Source: Roseiarcus sp963709655
Lineage (GTDB): Bacteria > Pseudomonadota > Alphaproteobacteria > Rhizobiales > Beijerinckiaceae
Assembly (NCBI GenBank): GCA_963709655.1
Contig: CAVPXF010000004.1
Coordinates: 372,001 to 436,000 of the forward strand
Reading direction: 5' to 3'
DNA: 64,000 bases
In this document: positions 59,772 to 64,000 of the stretch, in pieces
How the letters are laid out: each line of letters begins with the position of its first letter
How positions within the stretch are numbered: the stretch's first letter is position 1
Position numbers and translations under genes: made by a program
The notes under the pieces: generated by a model
What the model saw: the letters and a program-made list of their open reading frames with translations, nothing else
What the model was told of the DNA's origin: nothing
The model's database searches: none

Positions 59772-59923
59772 TAGAGCGGTTTCCGATCAAATCGAGGCGC
59801 CTCGTCATTGCGAGTGAAGCGAAGCAATCCAGGGCCACCGCCGCCGCCCTACGATCACTGGATTGCTCTTCGTCGCTTCGCTTCTCGCAATGACAATTCT
59901 GCGTGGTCGAAAACCGCTCTAAC
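59772..59923. repeat. Palindromic intergenic repeat (REP/BIME-like), about 150 bp
   Basis: Inner arms: GTCATTGCGAGTGAAGCGAAG with CAATCCAG (59804-59832) against CTGGATTG and CTTCTCGCAATGAC (59858-59894). Outer arms: TAGAGCGGTTTCCGA against TCGAAAACCGCTCTA. The words 'cattgcgag...gaagcaatccag' are common dispersed repeats in Bradyrhizobium- and Methylocystis-like genomes. It would form a long hairpin after the SEL1 gene. Confidence 0.75.
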
Positions 59924-59929
59924 CGTTCT

Positions 59930-60184
59930 GGCCGGAACTAACGAAACGGCCTTCCGATACGCATAAGGGGACGAATTGAGAACGCCGAGACGTGTAGGCC
60001 GCGGAACTCCGTCAAAAATCGCATGGACGGGTCGGGCAGGCTGAGCGGTCACGCCGTCAGCCCACGCTCCCGCGCCCCGACCGCCAGAAACCAGTAACCC
60101 CCTCATCGATCTCGATTATGCGCCCGGCCCGTTCCCGCTTTGTCTGCCTATGCGTATCAGAAGGCCGTTTCGTTAGTTCTGGCC
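59930..60184. mobile_element. 255-bp MITE with 38-bp terminal inverted repeats, copy 1
   Basis: Left end GGCCGGAACTAACGAAACGG followed by CCTTCCGATACGCATA; right end, complemented, GGCCAGAACTAACGAAACGG followed by CCTTCTGATACGCATA. Length equals that of copy 2 (62924-63178), and the interiors are nearly identical. No transposase inside. No clear target duplication. Each arm encodes outward-reading AYxKAVSLVxA and so adds codons to neighbouring genes. Confidence 0.88.
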
Positions 60185-60574
60185 CACGAGCTCAGGGGCG
60201 TCAGCGAGAAGCTCGGCGAACGGCTCGCTCTCGTGAAGGGCCGGTATGTTCGCCTCAAGTTCCTGGGGCTCGCCGGCGGGGGCGGCGCCGCGATCGGCGC
60301 CGCCTTGGGCGTTCTGATGGCGTTGTTCCTGCCGCGCTTCCTCCCCGCCTCGGCAGCGATGGCCGCCGCATCCACCGTCATGGGCGAGGATCGCTGGGAC
60401 GCTGGCGCAGCCCTTATGCGGGGGGGAGACCCGCGGAAGTGGGACGACTACATGTATGCCGCCAGCGTGGTCTGGACGAATAGAGCCGCGCTCTCCGACT
60501 GCCAGGACGCCGCGGCCAGGGCGAAGAAAAAGCAGCCCTGCCTGTTCGTCATCGACGGGGCGGCCGAGGATTGA
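60140..60574 (+). CDS. DUF6118-like membrane protein, N-terminus supplied by the MITE
   Basis: A 144-residue frame. Residues 1-15 (MSAYAYQKAVSLVLA) come from the right arm of MITE copy 1; the rest reads VRLKFLGLAGGGGAAIGAAL, a membrane segment GVLMALFLPRFLPAS, then ASTVMGEDRWDAGAALMRGG and WTNRAALSDCQDAAARAKKK, which resemble the C-terminal half of DUF6118 proteins found on alphaproteobacterial mobile elements. The original N-terminal half is missing. Whether it is expressed from the MITE start is unknown; it may be a remnant. Confidence 0.55.
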   Translation: MSAYAYQKAVSLVLAHELRGVSEKLGERLALVKGRYVRLKFLGLAGGGGAAIGAALGVLMALFLPRFLPASAAMAAASTVMGEDRWDAGAALMRGGDPRKWDDYMYAASVVWTNRAALSDCQDAAARAKKKQPCLFVIDGAAED

Positions 60575-60576
60575 AG

Positions 60577-60719
60577 GGCATTGTCACGTCGGCCAAGAAC
60601 AGCGGATTCCCGAGGTGTCCGGCGCTGCTCCCGAACTCTGCAAGCCATTGATTTCGCTGCGTGCGGCCCATAAGCGCGTCGCGCCATTCACAAGTAGAAC
60701 TGGCCAACGTGACAATGCC
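60577..60719. mobile_element. 143-bp MITE-like element with 18-bp terminal inverted repeats
   Basis: Left end GGCATTGTCACGTCGGCC (60577-60594), right end GGCCAACGTGACAATGCC (60702-60719); 17 of 18 bases are complementary. It fits exactly between the stop of the DUF6118-like gene and the stop of the Imm26-like gene. No coding capacity. Confidence 0.6.
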
Positions 60720-60720
60720 G

Positions 60721-61203
60721 TCAGGCAGCCCCTCCCCAAACCGGATCATTCTCTGGTTTCCAACGCCTCTCAATTCTTTCGATTAGCAATGGGTATGTCC
60801 ACACAGCTAGGAGAGGGTATCTGCGCTCCTCAGGAGTCAACGTGCCGACGCGCCATTCCTTATTGCCATCCCATAGCCACCACGCTTTAACTTTCTTGCT
60901 ATTTGGGTCTGGAGTTCCGTTCCTAAATATCGGAAAATCTGCCAGACGGTCAGGAACAGATACATTTCCAACAACACTCAGAAGACCTTCATTTACCGCT
61001 GCTTGTAAAGGGAAAAAAGTGCTGAACATTACCTCGTTTTCAACCAGATCTTCGAGGCGCTCCGGCCTGATCTCATATAGATGATCAAAAACCCGTATCA
61101 AAGAGCCGAACTTTGGAGGTGCGGTGTATTGATGTGAATACAACGCATAAGCAATTCCGGCAGATGTCTTTATCTCAACAATATCACCAATCTTGATTTT
61201 CAT
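60721..61203 (-). CDS. Imm26-like immunity protein
   Basis: A 160-residue cytoplasmic protein directly downstream (22 bp) of the Rhs-toxin gene. Segments KIKIGDIVEIKTSAGIAYAL, FGSLIRVFDHLYEIRPE, STFFPLQAAVNEGLLSVVGN, KVKAWWLWDGNKEWRVGTLT resemble the Imm26 family of polymorphic-toxin immunity proteins. The gene is AT-rich compared with the surroundings, usual for toxin-immunity cassettes. It presumably neutralises the C-terminal toxin of its neighbour. Intact. Confidence 0.75.
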   Translation of the reverse strand: MKIKIGDIVEIKTSAGIAYALYSHQYTAPPKFGSLIRVFDHLYEIRPERLEDLVENEVMFSTFFPLQAAVNEGLLSVVGNVSVPDRLADFPIFRNGTPDPNSKKVKAWWLWDGNKEWRVGTLTPEERRYPLLAVWTYPLLIERIERRWKPENDPVWGGAA

Positions 61204-61225
61204 GGCGTGCCAGCTCCAAAGTAAT

Positions 61226-62923
61226 CTATCGAATGTAACCTATCGAATTTAATATCACGATTCCCCACGACAGCGCACCAAAATAGATTGGGTTATTTGG
61301 CGATATACTATTTATCTGGTTGAGAAGGCTGCCGCCATTTCGCGGCAAACCATAAGTGTTAATCAATGCCTGCTCAACGGCGCGCGCATCGGCCCTCGAC
61401 AGGTTTCCAAGCAGACCGGGAACCGGCGCGATAGATAGCCCATTTGCAAGCTGCTCTCCTGCCCGACGCTCAAAATTGTTCGTGATCCCAACGTAACTCA
61501 CTTCTCCTGCGCTGGTAAACGATTGATAAACTGTGTTCGTTCCTGTGGAAATCAGTTCTGAGCCTACGCCTTCTGCGGCTCGCAACCCAGCTTCGACCTT
61601 TGTACCTAAGCCTAATGTGAGGACACCGACTGCGGCGTCTGCCACGGAGGCGGTTCCATAGACGGTGGCCGAACCATAATTCCCTTGCTGAAATTGCTGT
61701 TGTGCCAATCCTGCATAGTAAGCACCGGGAACCGAGTTGATACTGGCTTGCGCCAAACTCTGTCCAAAGGACGGACTATCGGGCGTCAACCCAAATGGAT
61801 CGACGAGGTTCAGCGGGTCATTGTTGCCATATGCGTAAAGGTTCGCTCCGCCCGCGTACCCAATCGGGTCCGGCTGCAAGAACCTGCCCCAAGTCGGCGC
61901 GTACATGCGCGCGCGGTAATAGTAGAGCCCGGAGGGCTGCGAGGCCGAGGCGAGCGTCTCGGGATCAAGCCGGCGGGCGGTGTAGCGATAGCCGCCGGCG
62001 GTCAGCGACGGGTTCTCGCCGAACGTCTGGTAACCGAATTTTGTGAGCGTCCCGCTCGCCGCGTCGAGCGAGCCGGCGATCGAACCGATCACATCGGGGA
62101 TGAGGGTCGCGCGGGTCGAGCCCGCGACGTTCATCTGGTTGAGAACCGCGTCGGGGCCGAGGGCAAACGAGTACCAGTTCTGGATCGCCCCCGCGCCGTT
62201 GTATTCGAGCACTTCGCGATTGTCGGCGTCGGTCGCGTAATAGGTCGTCGTTGCTCCGACCGTCTTGGATTTGCGCCGCCCCTGCGAGTCGTAGGCGTAA
62301 GCGGCGACGATCGTCGTCGGCGAAGCGCAGGTCCCGGCGCTCAAGATGGAGGTCAGCCGGCTCTCAACGTCGTAGCAATAGGTGAAATGCCCATCGTAGG
62401 TCAGATTGCCGTTGCCGTCATAGGTCGGGCTCGCCGAGCCGACGGCGGTGTACTGATTGAGGTTGTTCGCCGTGTAAGCGATCGAGGCGGCCGTGGTCGG
62501 ATAGGTCCACCAGCTCTTGTCGGTCGCGGTCTGGCCGATCCGGCGGTTGTTCCCGTCATAGGAATAGCCGAACATCACGCTGGTCGACCCCGAGGGAGCT
62601 GTCTGCGCCGTCGCCGGCCACGAGACGTTGATGGGTTCGTTGCGCGCGTCGTAAGCATAATTCGCCGCGTAGCTCGCGGACGCGGACGGCGCGATGATCG
62701 AGGCGCCGTTGTCGCTGGCGCCGATGAGGCGGCTCGCGAGATCGTGGGCGTAGCTGACGAGGTAGCTCGAGGACGTCCCGCCGCAGGCGACGGGGCTGGT
62801 CGCCCAGACCTTCGTGCAAAGCCTATTCAGCGTGTCGTAGGCGAAAGCGATCGTGTCGCCGCGGCGCGTCTTGCGGGTCAGAATGTTGGAGTTGGCGTCG
62901 TAGGACAGGACTTCGGTGCTGCT
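61226..62923 (-). CDS. Rhs-repeat protein with URI/GIY-YIG-like C-terminal toxin, 5'-truncated
   Basis: About 565 codons of Rhs origin; the open frame continues into MITE copy 2 to an ATG at 63100. YD-repeats run through most of it (VLSYDANSNILTRKTRRGDT, YSYDGNNRRIGQTAT, YDGNGNLTYDGHFTYCYD), ending in the Rhs core RARMYAPTWGRFLQPDPIGY and NLVDPFGLTPDSP. The C-terminal region (61226 to about 61560) reads NTVYQSFTSAGEVSYVGITN, NFERRAGEQLA, AVEQALINTYGLPRNGGS and LLNQINSISP, with the spacing of a GIY-YIG/URI nuclease. The N-terminal secretion or loading part is missing. Partner of the Imm26-like protein. Confidence 0.8.
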   Translation of the reverse strand, partial: SSTEVLSYDANSNILTRKTRRGDTIAFAYDTLNRLCTKVWATSPVACGGTSSSYLVSYAHDLASRLIGASDNGASIIAPSASASYAANYAYDARNEPINVSWPATAQTAPSGSTSVMFGYSYDGNNRRIGQTATDKSWWTYPTTAASIAYTANNLNQYTAVGSASPTYDGNGNLTYDGHFTYCYDVESRLTSILSAGTCASPTTIVAAYAYDSQGRRKSKTVGATTTYYATDADNREVLEYNGAGAIQNWYSFALGPDAVLNQMNVAGSTRATLIPDVIGSIAGSLDAASGTLTKFGYQTFGENPSLTAGGYRYTARRLDPETLASASQPSGLYYYRARMYAPTWGRFLQPDPIGYAGGANLYAYGNNDPLNLVDPFGLTPDSPSFGQSLAQASINSVPGAYYAGLAQQQFQQGNYGSATVYGTASVADAAVGVLTLGLGTKVEAGLRAAEGVGSELISTGTNTVYQSFTSAGEVSYVGITNNFERRAGEQLANGLSIAPVPGLLGNLSRADARAVEQALINTYGLPRNGGSLLNQINSISPNNPIYFGALSWGIVILNSIGYIR

Positions 62924-63178
62924 GGCCGGAACTAACGAAACGGCTTTCCGATACGCATAAGGGGAAGAATTGAGAACGTCGAGACGTGTAGTCCGCGGAA
63001 CTCCGCCAAAAATCGCATGCACGGGTCCGGCAGACTGAGCGGTCACGCCGTCAGCCCACCCTCCCGCGCTCCGACCGCCAGAAACCAGTAACCCTCTCAT
63101 CGATCTCGATTATGCGCCCGGCCCGTTCCCGCTTTGTCTGTCTATGCGTATAAGAAGGCCGTTTCGTTAGTTCTGGCC
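62924..63178. mobile_element. 255-bp MITE, copy 2
   Basis: Same length and arms as copy 1 (59930-60184). It lies exactly at the breakpoints of two genes: the Rhs frame is cut at its left end and the integrase at its right end. On the minus strand its right arm supplies the integrase's last codons and stop, and its left part offers an ATG (63100) in frame with the Rhs sequence. Confidence 0.88.
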
Positions 63179-63671
63179 GAATAGACCATGAGGCCGATCA
63201 ACGCGCGGTCGCGGAGGCCAATGACGGTCGTGGTGTCGATCGCGTCGATGAACTGGCGCGCCTCGGCGGGGTCGAGCACCGGCGTCTTGCCGCGCCGCAC
63301 GATGTGGCGCGGCCCACGCACGGCGGCTGCCGGATTGGTCCGCATGATCCGGCCGATCACCATCCAATCGAACAGGTGACGCAAGGCGGCCAGGCGCAGC
63401 TTTGCGGTCGGCGCGGACGCGCTCGGCTCAACTGCTCGATGTAGGTCGCGACATGCGCGCTCTCGATCGCCGCGAGCTGCGTGACGCCCTTCGCCTCGAG
63501 CGAGTTGAAAATTCCGTCGCGGCGCGCGCATCGGCGCGGCGCGTGTGTGCGGGTTCAGGATCTCCGCGGTGAAGAATTCGAGGAAACGATAGGACGCCCA
63601 CCCGCCGGCGACGGCGATGATGGCCGGGGCGCGATTGGCGAAGACAGGGACAAGGGCGTCTCATTGGACAT
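63142..63671 (-). pseudogene. Tyrosine recombinase/integrase, C-terminally truncated and frame-broken
   Basis: Three frames join to VPVFANRAPAIIAVAGGWAS, FLEFFTAEILNPHTRRAYAR (SAM-like N-terminal domain), VTQLAAIESAHVATYIEQLS, then LRLAALRHLFDWMVIGRIMR and VRRGKTPVLDPAEARQFIDA with GLRDRALIGLMVYS. The frame then enters MITE copy 2 and stops, so the catalytic Arg-His-x-x-Arg and Tyr are gone. It shows the region was once an integrative element. Likely ATG 63671. Confidence 0.75.
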
Positions 63672-63729
63672 TCTTGCTACCAAGTAGTAAAATATGAGCA
63701 GACCAAAAATGGAGATACGGAGATACACC

Positions 63730-64000
63730 GTGGCCGATATCCAGAAAGTCAGCATAGCCCTGACCGGGGGGCAACTCGCCGCCCTCAAGGCCGCGGTTGA
63801 AGCTGGCGAATACGCGACCACAAGCGAGGTCGTGCGCGAAGCCGTCCGCGATTGGCTGTTCAAGCGCGAACTTCGCCTGGAAGACATCAAGCGCCTCCGG
63901 CGACTGTGGGACGAAGGCAAGGCCAGCGGCCCGGCAGAGCCTTTCAATATCGAACAGACCCTCGCCGCCGCGGAAGCGCGCCTCAGGGAAGTGGACGCCA
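63730..64000 (+). CDS. ParD-family antitoxin (3' end outside window)
   Basis: 90 codons visible from GTG 63730, with GGAG at a good distance; upstream in-frame ATGs at 63694 and 63709 are alternatives. The ribbon-helix-helix N-terminus DIQKVSIALTGGQLAALKAA, then GEYATTSEVVREAVRDWLFK and a charged C-terminal arm KRLRRLWDEGKASGPAEPF match ParD/CC2985-type antitoxins. A ParE-type toxin should follow outside the window. Confidence 0.88.
   Translation, partial: MADIQKVSIALTGGQLAALKAAVEAGEYATTSEVVREAVRDWLFKRELRLEDIKRLRRLWDEGKASGPAEPFNIEQTLAAAEARLREVDA

Noticed and set aside
59855..60106. Minus-strand 83-codon frame MRGLLVSGGRGAGAWADG
   Set aside because: It is internal MITE sequence that also recurs in copy 2; not an independent gene.
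61685..62935. 416-codon plus-strand frame
   Set aside because: Antisense to the Rhs YD-repeats; regular repeats produce long shadow frames.
1..64000. CRISPR arrays, tRNA or rRNA genes
   Set aside because: No regularly spaced direct repeats and no cloverleaf or rRNA-like stretch was seen while reading both strands.

Overview
The window is about 62% GC with alphaproteobacterial gene content: a NasS/NasT nitrate system, a single-domain globin beside narK as in Bradyrhizobium, an RfaH-like regulator heading an exopolysaccharide locus, and alphaproteobacterial-type palindromic repeats. I infer a member of the Hyphomicrobiales (Rhizobiales), possibly of the methylotroph/Beijerinckiaceae-Methylocystaceae group; no rRNA or other marker gene is present to prove it.

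Layout. 1-5.9 kb, minus strand: a clean nitrate-assimilation block, nasT-nasS-globin-leader-narK-nirB (nirB runs off the window). The narK leader carries hairpins expected for ANTAR (NasT) antitermination. 6.2-7.6 kb: a nosZ fossil (frameshift plus amber stop) next to a 5'-truncated IS5-family transposase. 8.3-31.2 kb: an exopolysaccharide locus with an RfaH/NusG-like factor, a WecG/TagA-type transferase, a small membrane protein, a Wzc-like BY-kinase, a GDP-mannose-3,5-epimerase-like enzyme, two GT4 transferases, a methyltransferase, a Wzx flippase, a Wzy/ligase, an acyltransferase, a broken secreted beta-helix protein, a transaldolase-like enzyme and a GT2 transferase. It is interrupted by IS1182-type remnants, one of which carries a nested ISAs1 element with terminal repeats and a near-perfect target duplication.

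31.9-49.3 kb: an accessory biosynthetic region. A two-gene NRPS (acyl-ligase+carrier, then C-A-PCP-TE with a glycine-like specificity code) is followed by an O-acetylhomoserine sulfhydrylase-like PLP enzyme (divergent), a heme-oxygenase-like putative metalloenzyme, a MetA-family homoserine acyltransferase, an aldehyde dehydrogenase, a stand-alone AMP ligase, an SDR, a FATP-type acyl-CoA synthetase and a stand-alone acyl carrier protein; an RT-less group II intron remnant lies between the last two. This is the best candidate for an undescribed pathway, predicted to make an N-acyl-glycine-type compound, possibly linked to homoserine-derived chemistry.

49.4-59.7 kb: a compact type II secretion cluster (gspK-J-I-H-G-F-E minus strand; gspD, a short prepilin peptidase and a SEL1 protein plus strand) with no C, L, M or N component seen. 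59.8-64 kb: repeat-rich mobile remnants: a palindromic repeat, two copies of a 255-bp MITE with long terminal inverted repeats, a smaller MITE-like element, a DUF6118-like protein with a MITE-derived start, an Imm26-like immunity protein, an Rhs protein with a URI/GIY-YIG-like C-terminal toxin, a truncated integrase and a ParD-like antitoxin.

Many genes in the 11-36 kb and 44-58 kb parts are split by single-base frameshifts, while 1-6 kb and 38.7-43.9 kb are free of them. This is either patchy decay or patchy sequence quality, and it limits how literally the broken genes should be read.
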